A DNA stretch of 64,000 bases, taken from positions 186,001 through 250,000 of the forward strand of contig SUTV01000002.1 in assembly GCA_015152515.1 (NCBI GenBank), written 5' to 3'. Positions 10,081 through 20,244 of this stretch are shown here, piece after piece. Positions within the stretch are counted from its first letter, which is position 1. Each line of letters starts with the position of its first letter. Made by a program: the position numbers and the translations under genes. The notes under the pieces were generated by a model, which saw only the letters and a program-made list of their open reading frames with translations, made no database searches and was not told the DNA's origin. The DNA comes from Cyanobacteria bacterium SIG29 (lineage in GTDB: Bacteria; Cyanobacteriota; Vampirovibrionia; Gastranaerophilales; Gastranaerophilaceae).

Positions 10081-11572
10081 CATTATTTGATATTGTTTCA
10101 GGTACTTGTCTATCAAGTGCATCTGGCAAAATATAATCTGTTGAAAGTTCATTATCTTTTACTAAAGATGCTAAAGCAAATGCGCAATTTAGTTTTATTT
10201 CATTTGTGATTTTCTTTATGTCATTTTTCAAAACACCATTAAATAACCCTGGGAATACTAATGAATTATTTATTTGGTTTGGGAAATCGCTTCTTCCTGA
10301 AGCAGAAATAAATGCACCATATTGTTTTGCAACATCCGGCATGATTTCAGGTGTTGGATTAGCTAATGAGAAAATAATTGGCTTAGATTTCATTGATTTA
10401 ACCATTTCTTCATTTAAAAGATTTGGCGCAGATAAACCAATAAATACATCAGCATTTTTAATGCCTTCTTTTAATGAACCTTTAAAGCTTGATAAATTTG
10501 TATGTTTTGAAATTTCTTCGTGTGCAAAATTATTTTGTTCTCTGCCTGAATAAATAGCGCCATCTATATCAAACATTGTTATATTTTTAGCACCAACTGC
10601 CAATATTAATTTGCATACAGCAATTGCTGCTGCGCCAGCGCCAGAAAATACTATTTTTACGTTTTCAACTTTTTTATTTGCTAAATGAAGTGCATTTAAT
10701 AATCCTGCTAAAACTACAACGGCAGTACCGTGTTGGTCGTCATGAAAAATAGGTATTGTAGCTTTTTCAATTAATTTATCTTCTACTTCAAAACATCTAG
10801 GTGCTTTAATATCTTCTAAATTAATACCAGAAAAAGAGTTTTGTAGTAGTAAAACAATTTCTACAATTTCATCGGGATTTTGAGTTTTTAAGCATAATGG
10901 AAGTGCGCTAACATCACCTAATTCTTGGAATAATACGGCTTTTCCTTCCATAACAGGAAGTCCAGCCAATCCGCCAATATCACCTAAGCCTAAAACTGCA
11001 CTGCCATCAGATACTATGCCAACGGGTTTTAATTGTTTTTCTTCTGTAAGTTCAACTTCAATAACACCGCCAGCCATTTTTCTAAGTTGTAATGACTTTT
11101 CGTCTTTTGTGCCGGTTAGGTTATCGTAACTAAACATAAATAAATTTTTAGAAACGCATAAGAAAAATGATTTTAAATCATTAACAGCACCTTTTAATAC
11201 TGGAATAGAAACTTTAAAATCAATATTTTTAACTTCATTTTCAATTAAACTTAAATCTATTGCGCCAAAAGAAGGTTCAATATTTTCTACAACAAGTTTT
11301 ATTTTATCTTCTTTTGTTGATGATATTTCAAATGGATAAGCGTCAATCCCTAAAACACTTTTAAGAAAAATAGCTCTTTGAAGTGCTTGTTCATAGTCAA
11401 AGGAAATAACAGCAACGGAATTTTCTCTATTTGTATATTCATAAGAATTTTCTGGATTTTCTTTTATTTTTATACAAGAAGCTGCAACTCCTGGAGTATA
11501 AACAATTGATAGTGCTTCTTTATCTTTAACTTCTACCTTAGATACAATTTTTATTCCGTTGAATTTAGACAT
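10073..11572 (-). CDS. NAD(P)-dependent malic enzyme, atypical (internal about 130-aa insertion)
   Basis: YTPGVAASCIKIKENP, VSDGSAVLGLGDIGGLAGLPVMEGKAVLF, INLEDIKAPRCFEVEDKL, IPIFHDDQHGTAVVVLAGLLNAL. Confidence 0.9.
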   Translation of the reverse strand: MSKFNGIKIVSKVEVKDKEALSIVYTPGVAASCIKIKENPENSYEYTNRENSVAVISFDYEQALQRAIFLKSVLGIDAYPFEISSTKEDKIKLVVENIEPSFGAIDLSLIENEVKNIDFKVSIPVLKGAVNDLKSFFLCVSKNLFMFSYDNLTGTKDEKSLQLRKMAGGVIEVELTEEKQLKPVGIVSDGSAVLGLGDIGGLAGLPVMEGKAVLFQELGDVSALPLCLKTQNPDEIVEIVLLLQNSFSGINLEDIKAPRCFEVEDKLIEKATIPIFHDDQHGTAVVVLAGLLNALHLANKKVENVKIVFSGAGAAAIAVCKLILAVGAKNITMFDIDGAIYSGREQNNFAHEEISKHTNLSSFKGSLKEGIKNADVFIGLSAPNLLNEEMVKSMKSKPIIFSLANPTPEIMPDVAKQYGAFISASGRSDFPNQINNSLVFPGLFNGVLKNDIKKITNEIKLNCAFALASLVKDNELSTDYILPDALDRQVPETISNNVI

Positions 11573-12183
11573 TATTTTCTAACTTTATTTTCTTTACCTT
11601 CTAATAATCTTTTAATGTTATCTTTGTGCATAAGAACAACATAAATTGCACCAATTGCAGCAAAACAAATATAGTAAACATTTTGGTCAAACATAGTCAT
11701 TAATATAGGTGCTAAAGAAATAGCAACAACTGAACCTAATGAAACATATTTAGATGTATATGTAATTACACCCCAAATTGCAGCAATACATAATCCAACA
11801 ATTGGGCAAAGTGCAAGGATTGTGCCAACGCCTGTTGCAACAGATTTTCCACCAGTAAAACCTAGGAAAATAGATTTGCTATGACCTAGAATTGCAAAAA
11901 TTGCGGCTAAAACAGGGGTTAAGCCATAACAAATTACAAAATTAAAATATTTCAAAGCAATAAGAACAGCTAAAGCACCTTTTAGTGCATCTAATAGCAT
12001 TACTGTAAAGAACCATTTTGTTCCCATAATTCTTTTTACGTTAGTAGCACCAGTTGAACCAGAGCCTGTTTTTCTTATATCAATATTTTTGAATTTTTTT
12101 ACGATTAAATATCCTGTAGGAATTGAACCTAATAAATATGCTATAACAATTACCAATAAAATTTTTAAAATAAGCATTAACAT
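11572..12183 (-). CDS. plsY: Glycerol-3-phosphate acyltransferase PlsY
   Basis: AYLLGSIPTGYLIVKKF, RKTGSGSTGATNVKRIMG, GHSKSIFLGFTGGKSVATGVG. Confidence 0.95.
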   Translation of the reverse strand: MLMLILKILLVIVIAYLLGSIPTGYLIVKKFKNIDIRKTGSGSTGATNVKRIMGTKWFFTVMLLDALKGALAVLIALKYFNFVICYGLTPVLAAIFAILGHSKSIFLGFTGGKSVATGVGTILALCPIVGLCIAAIWGVITYTSKYVSLGSVVAISLAPILMTMFDQNVYYICFAAIGAIYVVLMHKDNIKRLLEGKENKVRK

Positions 12184-13511
12184 TATTTCTTTTCTCCCTT
12201 TTCTCTAGCAGAGATTCTAATAGGACTACCTTTAAAACCAAAGGAATCTCTTAATTTATTTTCTAAATATTTAATATAATTATCTTTTAACAAGTCTTCG
12301 TTATTAATGAATAAAACAAAGGTTGGTGGTGCAGCTTTTACTTGAGTTACATAATAAAGTTTTAAACGTTTGCCACGAATACTTGATGGTGGATTAATTG
12401 AGATAGCATCTAAAACAACTTTATTTAATAAACTTGTAGAAATACGTTTTGTTGTTTCAGCAAATACTTCATTTGAAAGTTTGTAAATGCTAACTAATCT
12501 TTGTTTTGTTTTTGCGCTAATAAAAATTTTAGGAACGTAGCTTAAAAATGGCATTTCTTTTTCAATTTCTTTTTCAAAATGGTTGATAGTTGTAGATTTT
12601 TTATCTTCAATCAAATCCCATTTGTTAATTGCTAAAATCATACCTTTGCCAGCGTCAATAATGGTTCCTGCGATTTTTTTATCTTGGTCTGTAATGCCTT
12701 CAGTTGCATCAACAACTAAAACTGCAATGTCACAATTTCTAATAGCGCGAATTGAACGATCAACTGCAAATTTTTCAACGCCCCAATCAACTTTAGATTT
12801 TTTTCTAATACCTGCAGTATCAACTAAAATAAATTCTTGACCTTCGTATTTAACTTTGGAGTCAATAGCATCACGAGTTGTACCTGATATGTTAGAAACA
12901 ATAACTCTTTCTTTGTTTAAAAGAGCATTTACTATTGATGATTTACCAACATTTGGTTTGCCAACAATTGCAATACGAATATTTTCAGATTTTTCTTCTT
13001 TTTCAATGTATTCAAAATCTTTTGTAACAGCGTCTAATAAATCACCAACACCACCTGAACCGTGAAGTGCTGAAATTGCGATTGGTTCACCAACAGCAAG
13101 AGCGTAGAAATCTGTAATGCTTAAAAATTTATCTGGGCTATCAAGTTTATTTACAGCCAAGAAAATTTCTTTGCCACTTCTTCTTAAAACATTAGCAATA
13201 TCGTAATCTATTGGGTTGATACCTTCTTTACCATCAACAATAAAAATGATTTTATCTGCTTCATCACAAGCTACTTTTGCTTGAGTGAAGATATTAAGCA
13301 TAATTTCATCTTCATCACCAGGGATAATACCGCCTGTATCAATGATAGTAAATTCTTTTTCCATCCATTCAACGTCAAAATAAATTCTGTCACGAGTAAC
13401 ACCCGCTTGGTCATCAACGATAGAATGTCTTGCACCTAATAATCTATTAACAAATGTAGATTTACCTACATTTGGTCTGCCTACGATTGCTACTATTGGT
13501 TTGTCTGCCAC
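12183..13511 (-). CDS. der: Ribosome biogenesis GTPase Der (EngA)
   Basis: Two G domains (GRPNVGKSTFVNRLLG, GKPNVGKSSIVNALLN), DTGGI/DTAGI, KH-like C-terminus. Confidence 0.96.
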   Translation of the reverse strand: MADKPIVAIVGRPNVGKSTFVNRLLGARHSIVDDQAGVTRDRIYFDVEWMEKEFTIIDTGGIIPGDEDEIMLNIFTQAKVACDEADKIIFIVDGKEGINPIDYDIANVLRRSGKEIFLAVNKLDSPDKFLSITDFYALAVGEPIAISALHGSGGVGDLLDAVTKDFEYIEKEEKSENIRIAIVGKPNVGKSSIVNALLNKERVIVSNISGTTRDAIDSKVKYEGQEFILVDTAGIRKKSKVDWGVEKFAVDRSIRAIRNCDIAVLVVDATEGITDQDKKIAGTIIDAGKGMILAINKWDLIEDKKSTTINHFEKEIEKEMPFLSYVPKIFISAKTKQRLVSIYKLSNEVFAETTKRISTSLLNKVVLDAISINPPSSIRGKRLKLYYVTQVKAAPPTFVLFINNEDLLKDNYIKYLENKLRDSFGFKGSPIRISAREKGEKK

Positions 13512-13569
13512 TCTTCAAAATTCCGTTATCTGTTACAGAGTATATTTTATTACAAATATGAGCTCGAGA

Positions 13570-14457
13570 CTACATTTGGTAACAATCATTAAGATATTGC
13601 TTAATATCAATTCCAAGCTGTTCTATTTTTTCTGTATTTCTGTTTATTTTGTATTCTTTATTAGATGAGATTATTACAACATTTGTGATGTCTATAACTC
13701 TTTCGTCTATGTTGAAAAAAGCTTTATAATAAATTTTATCTGATTGGTTACCTTTGAATACAAAATTGTTTTTAAAATTAGTTTTATAAATTGGGAAAAA
13801 TTCCTTAAAAAAGACATTTTTCTTATTTTCAAAATCAGGGCTGGCGCACATGTTAGAAACAAAAATGCCATTCTTTTTTAGTGATTTTTTTATAGAAGCA
13901 AAATATTCTTCGCTTAAAAATCTTAAATCTATACCATCATTGTTTGCTACATCAACAACAATTAGGTCATATTTCTTTTTGTTATTTCTTAAATAAGTTA
14001 AACCATCTTGTAAAATAAAATTGAATTTTTGGCTAGGGTTAAAGTCAAAATAATTTTTGGCTATATTAACAATATTTTCTTCTAAATCTACAACATCTAT
14101 TGATTTTAAATTATCAAATAAAGCCTCAAATTGTGTTACTATCTTGCCTGAACCCAAACCTATAAGTAAAATATTTTCAATTTCTTTGTTCATTAGATAT
14201 GGGATAAGAAAATAATTTATGTATGGAAGATTTCCTTTATAAAAATCTGTATTGATAAAGCCAGCTTGATATGTATCTTGATAATGCAAGAATTTTCCAA
14301 CTTCATTTTCAATAATTCTTATGTCGTGAAAATCAGAAGCTAATTCAAAAAGAACTTTATCATTAAAGGTTTTTTCATTGATAATCTTTAACAGTTCTTT
14401 TTTAGGCTTTTTTATAGCTAATTCTTCCGGTATTAAAATTAAATCTTCTCTGTTCAT
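13570..14457 (-). CDS. Spermidine synthase-like class I methyltransferase-fold protein
   Basis: ENILLIGLGSGKIVTQFEALF ... IDVVDLEENIVNIAKNYF ... YDLIVVDVAN. Start moved to MNREDLI (14457), which removes the overlap with lysS. Confidence 0.7.
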   Translation of the reverse strand: MNREDLILIPEELAIKKPKKELLKIINEKTFNDKVLFELASDFHDIRIIENEVGKFLHYQDTYQAGFINTDFYKGNLPYINYFLIPYLMNKEIENILLIGLGSGKIVTQFEALFDNLKSIDVVDLEENIVNIAKNYFDFNPSQKFNFILQDGLTYLRNNKKKYDLIVVDVANNDGIDLRFLSEEYFASIKKSLKKNGIFVSNMCASPDFENKKNVFFKEFFPIYKTNFKNNFVFKGNQSDKIYYKAFFNIDERVIDITNVVIISSNKEYKINRNTEKIEQLGIDIKQYLNDCYQM

Positions 14458-14544
14458 AAAATTATTATACAATACATGTTTTTCTTTAAAAAAAACATGT
14501 TGATGATAAAATTTAATTATAAAAATAATTAAGTTGGAGGCACT

Positions 14545-16041
14545 ATGCAAGAAAATATTACTAAAGAATCAACTTCTTCTATTGATGTTATTAGACAAGG
14601 AAGAATAGACAAAGCTCAAACACTTCGTGAACAAGGCGTTAATCCATACCCATATAAGTATGAAAAAACTGCAAGCGCGAAAGAGCTTCAAGAAAAGTAT
14701 GCAAATCTTGCAGATGGTGAAGAAACACAAGACAGATACAAAGTTGCTGGGCGTGTTATGGCTATCAGAAACTCTGGCATGTTTATTGATTTAATGGATG
14801 ATACAGGAAAAATTCAAATTTTCTCACACAAACAAAATATTGATCCAGAAAAAATTAAACTTTTAAAACTTGTTGATATCGGTGATATTATGGGGTTTGA
14901 AGGTGATATTAGAAGAACACCTCGTGGCGAATTAAGTATTAAAGTTGTAAACTTTGAAATTTTAACAAAATCATTAAAACCATTACCTGAAAAATTTCAC
15001 GGTTTAACAGACGTTGAAACAAAATATCGTCAAAGATATATTGATTTGATTATTAATGAAGAAACTCGTGATACTTTTAGAAAAAGAAGCTTAATTGTTC
15101 AAAAAATCAGAGAGTTTTTAGCTGCTAGAGGATATTTAGAAGTTGATACTCCTATTTTGCAAACAGTTGCATCTGGTGCTAATGCTAGACCATTTAATAC
15201 TCATCATAATGCTTTAGATATGGATATGACAATGAGAATAGCTCTTGAGTTATACCTAAAACGTTTAATTGTTGGCGGTGTATCAGAAAGAGTATATGAA
15301 ATTGGTAAATGTTTTAGAAACGAAGGTATTGATACACGTCATAACCCAGAATTTACTATGATTGAGTTATATCAAGCATATGCTGATTATAACGATATGA
15401 TGGAATTAACAGAAAATATGGTTGCTTTTGTTGCTCAAGAAGTTCTTGGTACAACAAAAATTAAATATGGTGAAAATGAAATTGATTTAACTCCACCATG
15501 GGATAGAAAAACTATGATTGGTGCTATTGAAGAATATACAAAAGCTGATTTTTCAAAATGTGCTAATTTGGAAGAAGCTGTTAAATTGGCTTCAACAATT
15601 CACGTTGATGTTGAAGATTGTGATTGCTGGGGTAAAGTAATTGATAAAGTATTTGAAGAAAAAGTTGAACCAAGTTTAATTCAACCAGTACATATTATCG
15701 ATTATCCATTAGAAATTTCTCCATTAGCTAAAGTTCATAGAGATAATCCAAGATTAACAGAACGTTTTGAAACCCGTGTTAATGGTTGGGAAATAGCAAA
15801 TGCATTTTCTGAATTATCAGACCCAATAGATCAAAGACAAAGATTTGAAGGTCAAGCTTTAGCAAAAGCTAATGGTGATGAAGAAGCGATGGAAATTGAT
15901 GAAGATTTCATTGAAGCTTTAGAATATGGTATGCCACCAACAGGCGGTATGGGTATGGGTATTGACCGTTTAGTTATGTTATTAACAAATTCACAAACTA
16001 TTCGCGATGTAATTGCCTTCCCAACAATGAAAAATAAATAA
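14545..16041 (+). CDS. lysS: Lysyl-tRNA synthetase, class II
   Basis: RQRYIDLIINEETRDTFRKRSLIVQKIREFLAARGYLEVDTPILQTVASGANARPF; GMGMGIDRLVMLLTNSQTIRDVIAFP. Confidence 0.97.
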   Translation: MQENITKESTSSIDVIRQGRIDKAQTLREQGVNPYPYKYEKTASAKELQEKYANLADGEETQDRYKVAGRVMAIRNSGMFIDLMDDTGKIQIFSHKQNIDPEKIKLLKLVDIGDIMGFEGDIRRTPRGELSIKVVNFEILTKSLKPLPEKFHGLTDVETKYRQRYIDLIINEETRDTFRKRSLIVQKIREFLAARGYLEVDTPILQTVASGANARPFNTHHNALDMDMTMRIALELYLKRLIVGGVSERVYEIGKCFRNEGIDTRHNPEFTMIELYQAYADYNDMMELTENMVAFVAQEVLGTTKIKYGENEIDLTPPWDRKTMIGAIEEYTKADFSKCANLEEAVKLASTIHVDVEDCDCWGKVIDKVFEEKVEPSLIQPVHIIDYPLEISPLAKVHRDNPRLTERFETRVNGWEIANAFSELSDPIDQRQRFEGQALAKANGDEEAMEIDEDFIEALEYGMPPTGGMGMGIDRLVMLLTNSQTIRDVIAFPTMKNK

Positions 16042-16080
16042 AATATCGCTAAAATTTATACCCACATTGAAAAATAACTG

Positions 16081-16108
16081 TTGACTACTTCTGAAAAACA
16101 GTTATAAT
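16081..16108 (+). promoter_or_regulatory. Sigma-70 type promoter upstream of the HU gene
   Basis: TTGACT (16081-16086), 16-nt spacer, TATAAT (16103-16108), followed by an AG-rich SD (gagaaagg) before ATG 16145. Confidence 0.75.
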
Positions 16109-16144
16109 AGATAATGTAGGATATAGAGAAAGGGGTTTTATACC

Positions 16145-16423
16145 ATGAATAAAGAAGAATTAGTACAAGAAATTTCAAAAAAAGCAAAAGTTACTCAAAA
16201 AGAAGCTGCAGAAGTTTTAAATGCAATAATGTCAACAGTTGAAAAAACAGTTGCTAAAGGTAAAAAAGTTACTTTAGTTGGTTTTGGTACATTTGAAGCT
16301 AGAAAAAGAGCTGCTCGTACAGGTCGTAACCCACAAACTGGTGCAGCAATTAAAATTGCTGCAAAAACAGCTCCTGTATTTACAGCTGGTAAAAAATTCA
16401 AAGATATCGTAAACAAAAAATAG
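16145..16423 (+). CDS. HU-family DNA-binding protein
   Basis: MNKEELVQEISKKAKVTQKEAAEVLNA ... VTLVGFGTFEARKRAARTGRNPQTGAAIKIAAKTAPVFTAGKKFKD. Confidence 0.96.
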   Translation: MNKEELVQEISKKAKVTQKEAAEVLNAIMSTVEKTVAKGKKVTLVGFGTFEARKRAARTGRNPQTGAAIKIAAKTAPVFTAGKKFKDIVNKK

Positions 16424-16463
16424 TTGAATTTACGAGAGGAAGTAAATTCAATACAGAATTACA

Positions 16464-16493
16464 AAAAGACCGATAAGAAATTATCGGTCTTTT
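16464..16493 (+). terminator. Intrinsic terminator after the HU gene
   Basis: AAAAGACCGATAAgaaaTTATCGGTCTTTT hairpin with T-tract. Confidence 0.85.
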
Positions 16494-16616
16494 AGTTTGT
16501 AAAAATCACAAACTACTCTAGTCTTGATTCAAAATACACAATCATAATAACATATTTCTTTTCGATATACAATGGTGATTAGTAATTCTATTATTTTTTT
16601 ATAATATAATATTTTT

Positions 16617-18986
16617 ATGAATAAAAAAGCGTTAGAAATTCTTGAATTTGATAAGGTTTTAAGCTACTTAAGTGCACACGCACTCAGTAAATTAGGTAGC
16701 CAAAGATGTCTTGATGCCATAGTTTTTGAAGATGTTAATACAATAAAAAAAGAATTGTTATTAACTACTCAAGCGCGAACAGTTATAAATAATGCTTTAA
16801 ATGTTCCTTTAGAAAATATTTATGATATTGAAAAAAGTTTAGAAGATGCGAAGAAAAAACTTCGTTTATGTGAAGAAGAAATTGTTGATATCGCAAAAAC
16901 ATTAAGAACTTCTAGATTAATGAGGAACTTTTTAGATGATATTTCAAAAGATTATTTTGAATTATCTCAAATGCGAGAAATTTTATTTGCAAATAAAGAG
17001 CTTGAAGATAAAATTTTTAATACTTTTACGCCTTCATATACTGTTAAAGAAGATGCTACACCGGAATTAAAAGGTTTATATCAAACATTGAGAGATACAA
17101 CTTCAAATGTTAGAACCTGTGTTGCTTCATTATTACAAAATTCTGATTTTACTTCTAACCTGCAAGATACTATCCATACTCAAAGAGATGGCAGGACTGT
17201 TTTTCAGGTAAAAGCAGAATGTAAAAATAAAGTATCTGGTATTGTTCATGATGTATCTCAAAGTAACCAAACATTCTTTATAGAACCAGAAATTTTAGTT
17301 GGTTTAAATAATAAAATTAGAGAAACTCAGGTTCAAATTAATATTGAAATAGAGCGTATTTTAAAAGTTTTATCTAATGAAATTGGTTCATATTTTGAAG
17401 AAATTAAAAATTCTAATTTGCAATTAATTGAGCTTGATTTTATTTTTGCAAAAGCGAAATATTCAGCTTCTTTTGATGGTGTTAGTGCAAAGGTTGTTGA
17501 TGAAAAAATTATCGATTTAAAAATGATGAAAAACCCTGTTTTAATCAAATCAAAAAAAGAAATTGTAGAAAATAATTTTTATATTGATTCAAATAAAAAT
17601 TGTATGGTTATCACAGGTTCAAATACAGGTGGTAAAACAGTTGTATTAAAAACAGTTGGGCTTTGTACTTTGATGACAAAAGCTGGACTTCATATTCCTT
17701 GTTATGAAGCAGAAATATATCCATTTAAAAAGGTTTTTGCTGATATTGGAGATGAACAAAGTATTATTCAAAATCTTTCAACTTTTTCATCTCATATGAC
17801 AAATATTGTGAATATAGTAAATCATGCAGATGAAGAAACTTTGATTTTACTTGATGAAATCGCTGCTGGAACTGACCCTAAAGAAGGTGCTTCTTTAGCT
17901 CAAGGTATTTTGGAATATTTACAAAAGAAAAAGTCTTTTATTGTTACAACTACTCACTATGGAGAGTTAAAATCATTAGCATATTTAAATCAAGGATTTA
18001 TTAATGCTTCTGTTGAATTTAATATAAATACTCTTCAACCAACTTATAAGCTTTTAATCGGTATTCCTGGTGCTAGTAATGCTATTTCAATAGGTAAAAA
18101 TCTCGGTTTAAAAGCTGAAATTATTGAAGCTTCAAGAGATATTTATTTTAATCAAAAAGACAATACGGCAAAGGTTTTAGAAGAATTACAAAAAACTCAA
18201 CAAGAATTGTCTGATTCTAAAAAAGTTATTGAAGAAAAAGAAGAAAATGTTAGAAGATTAGAGCAAAGTTTAAACGATAAGTTATCTGAAATCAAAAAAG
18301 ATAAAAAGAAAAATATTCATTTATACAAGAAAAAATATGAAACTTCTTTAGATGAAGCGCGTGAAGAAATCAAAGATATTTTAAAACAAATGCGTGAAGA
18401 ACAATCAGAAAAAATAGCACGCAGAAGTTTTCAAAGGCTTGCTAATATTGAAGTTGCAATGCGCAATGGTTTCCGTAAAGATGAAGATGAAGTTGCGGAA
18501 AAATATACTCCTATTGATTGGGAAAAGGCAAAAGTTGGCGATAAAGTTATGGTTATGGATTTAAATCAAGAAGTTGTTATTCTTTCTTTGCCTGATAAAA
18601 ATAAGAATGTTCAAATTCAAATGGGCTTGATGAAAACAAAAATTAAGCAAAATAAATTAGCTGTTTTAAATAAAAATTTAATTAAGCGTGAAGCGAAAGC
18701 GAAGGGTGTTTATAAGACTAATTTTGCTATTGAGCGTCGTTCATTATCTCAAACATTAGATCTTCGAGGTTATCGTGTGGAAGAAGCATTAGATGAAGTT
18801 GAAGCGTATTTAGATAAAGCAAGTTTAGTAAATTTAAGCCCTGTTTATATTATTCATGGACACGGAACTGGCGCGCTAAAACAAGTAATTAGAGATTATT
18901 TAATGAATTCACCATATGTAGCTAAATTCAGAGCTGGTGAAAGTGCTGAAGGTGGAGATGGTGTTAGCGTAGTTGATATTAACTAA
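16617..18986 (+). CDS. mutS2: MutS2 family protein (ATPase + Smr endonuclease domain)
   Basis: ITGSNTGGKTVVLKTVGL Walker A, LLDEIAAGTDPKEGASLAQ, C-terminal Smr LDLRGYRVEEALDEVEAYLD..IIHGHGTGALK. Confidence 0.96.
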   Translation: MNKKALEILEFDKVLSYLSAHALSKLGSQRCLDAIVFEDVNTIKKELLLTTQARTVINNALNVPLENIYDIEKSLEDAKKKLRLCEEEIVDIAKTLRTSRLMRNFLDDISKDYFELSQMREILFANKELEDKIFNTFTPSYTVKEDATPELKGLYQTLRDTTSNVRTCVASLLQNSDFTSNLQDTIHTQRDGRTVFQVKAECKNKVSGIVHDVSQSNQTFFIEPEILVGLNNKIRETQVQINIEIERILKVLSNEIGSYFEEIKNSNLQLIELDFIFAKAKYSASFDGVSAKVVDEKIIDLKMMKNPVLIKSKKEIVENNFYIDSNKNCMVITGSNTGGKTVVLKTVGLCTLMTKAGLHIPCYEAEIYPFKKVFADIGDEQSIIQNLSTFSSHMTNIVNIVNHADEETLILLDEIAAGTDPKEGASLAQGILEYLQKKKSFIVTTTHYGELKSLAYLNQGFINASVEFNINTLQPTYKLLIGIPGASNAISIGKNLGLKAEIIEASRDIYFNQKDNTAKVLEELQKTQQELSDSKKVIEEKEENVRRLEQSLNDKLSEIKKDKKKNIHLYKKKYETSLDEAREEIKDILKQMREEQSEKIARRSFQRLANIEVAMRNGFRKDEDEVAEKYTPIDWEKAKVGDKVMVMDLNQEVVILSLPDKNKNVQIQMGLMKTKIKQNKLAVLNKNLIKREAKAKGVYKTNFAIERRSLSQTLDLRGYRVEEALDEVEAYLDKASLVNLSPVYIIHGHGTGALKQVIRDYLMNSPYVAKFRAGESAEGGDGVSVVDIN

Positions 18987-20244
18987 AATTATCTATAATA
19001 TCGTCTGCTGGAGTGCGTTTTAAACTAATATATTCATAAACACAATCAAGATATTTTTCTTCTTGCATGTTGTTTGATTTTAAACTTGCGTAAGAAATAT
19101 CAAAAAATTCTTTTATAAAATCTATAATTTCAAAATTGCCGAGTTTCGATTTAATAGCGTGTTTTGGTGCTTCTTCTCTTAATTCCATAAAATCTTCATA
19201 GGTATATTTTGAAAGAATTTTTTCTATTTCAGAAATTGCATCTTCATTATACATAATGCCCTTCCAAAAAGCCGGAACGCTAAAAGTCATAAGTGGAGTT
19301 TGTGCATCATGATTTCTTATTTCCACATAGCTTTTTAGTCTAACATCTGGGAAATATAAGCTTAAGTGTGTCATCCAATCAGACAATTTTGCCTGTTTTG
19401 TTTGAAGATATTGTCTAAAAGTTTGTGTAGTTGGAATGTATGAATTATTTTGTTGTACAAAAATCATTGGAATATCTAATAAAATTTCGACATAATCTTT
19501 AAAGGTAAAATGTTCATTTTTATCAAATAGTTTTTTACTAATGTATCCACATCTTTGTTCATCAACATTTAACCAAGAGTTTGCTCTAAAAGACTTATAA
19601 CCGTTTAATTCCCCTTTTCTTATTGGTGAATTAGAGTAAATTGCGCTAATAATTGGGCTCATTTTAAGCGCTAGAGATAATTTTTTAATGGCATCATCTT
19701 CATTTTTATAGTCAAAATTTGCTTGAATACCAGCAGTTTCTCTCATCATAACAAAAGGTTCATTTCCTTTTGTTGGCAAGTATTTTGTCATATATTCATA
19801 ACGCTTTTTTGGAATAATAGTAATATCTTCATAAGTTGATATTGGTTGAATACCAAAATTTAAAACTTTTGTTCCATTAAGTTGTGCGTAGTTATCAAGG
19901 TTTGCATAGTATTCAATTAGTTTTGCATTAATTTCTTCTAAACTCTTAAATGGTTGTAAGCTTAATTCTATTTGGCTACCTGGTTCAAGAGAAATTATTC
20001 CAAAATTACTTTTTAAACCCATTAAATTGTTATTTTCATATAATTCTTGCCATTCGTTTTTATCAAAACAATTTAAAATTTTAACAACATCATCATATTT
20101 AACGGCTTGATTATTATTTTTATAAACAAGTAATTTTTCAGATTCAACACCAATTTTTTGTTCGGTTTTACAACCAGAATAAAAAATTTCAGCTAGTTGT
20201 TTTTCATCAAAAATTAAATCTGTTTCATTATCTTTTAACAGCAT
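18979..20244 (-). CDS. gshA: Glutamate-cysteine ligase (GCS2/EgtA-like, plant/cyanobacterial type)
   Basis: GIISLEPGSQIELSLQPFKSLEEINAKLIEYYANLDNYA; RETAGIQANFDY; RANSWLNVDEQRCGYI. Start moved to MLLKDNE (20244). Confidence 0.85.
   Translation of the reverse strand: MLLKDNETDLIFDEKQLAEIFYSGCKTEQKIGVESEKLLVYKNNNQAVKYDDVVKILNCFDKNEWQELYENNNLMGLKSNFGIISLEPGSQIELSLQPFKSLEEINAKLIEYYANLDNYAQLNGTKVLNFGIQPISTYEDITIIPKKRYEYMTKYLPTKGNEPFVMMRETAGIQANFDYKNEDDAIKKLSLALKMSPIISAIYSNSPIRKGELNGYKSFRANSWLNVDEQRCGYISKKLFDKNEHFTFKDYVEILLDIPMIFVQQNNSYIPTTQTFRQYLQTKQAKLSDWMTHLSLYFPDVRLKSYVEIRNHDAQTPLMTFSVPAFWKGIMYNEDAISEIEKILSKYTYEDFMELREEAPKHAIKSKLGNFEIIDFIKEFFDISYASLKSNNMQEEKYLDCVYEYISLKRTPADDIIDNFS

Noticed and set aside
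10206-10553. Plus-strand ORF inside the malic enzyme gene
   Set aside because: Antisense to a conserved enzyme; no SD or recognisable domain.
12583-13065. Two antisense ORFs inside der
   Set aside because: Opposite a highly conserved GTPase; typical shadow ORFs.
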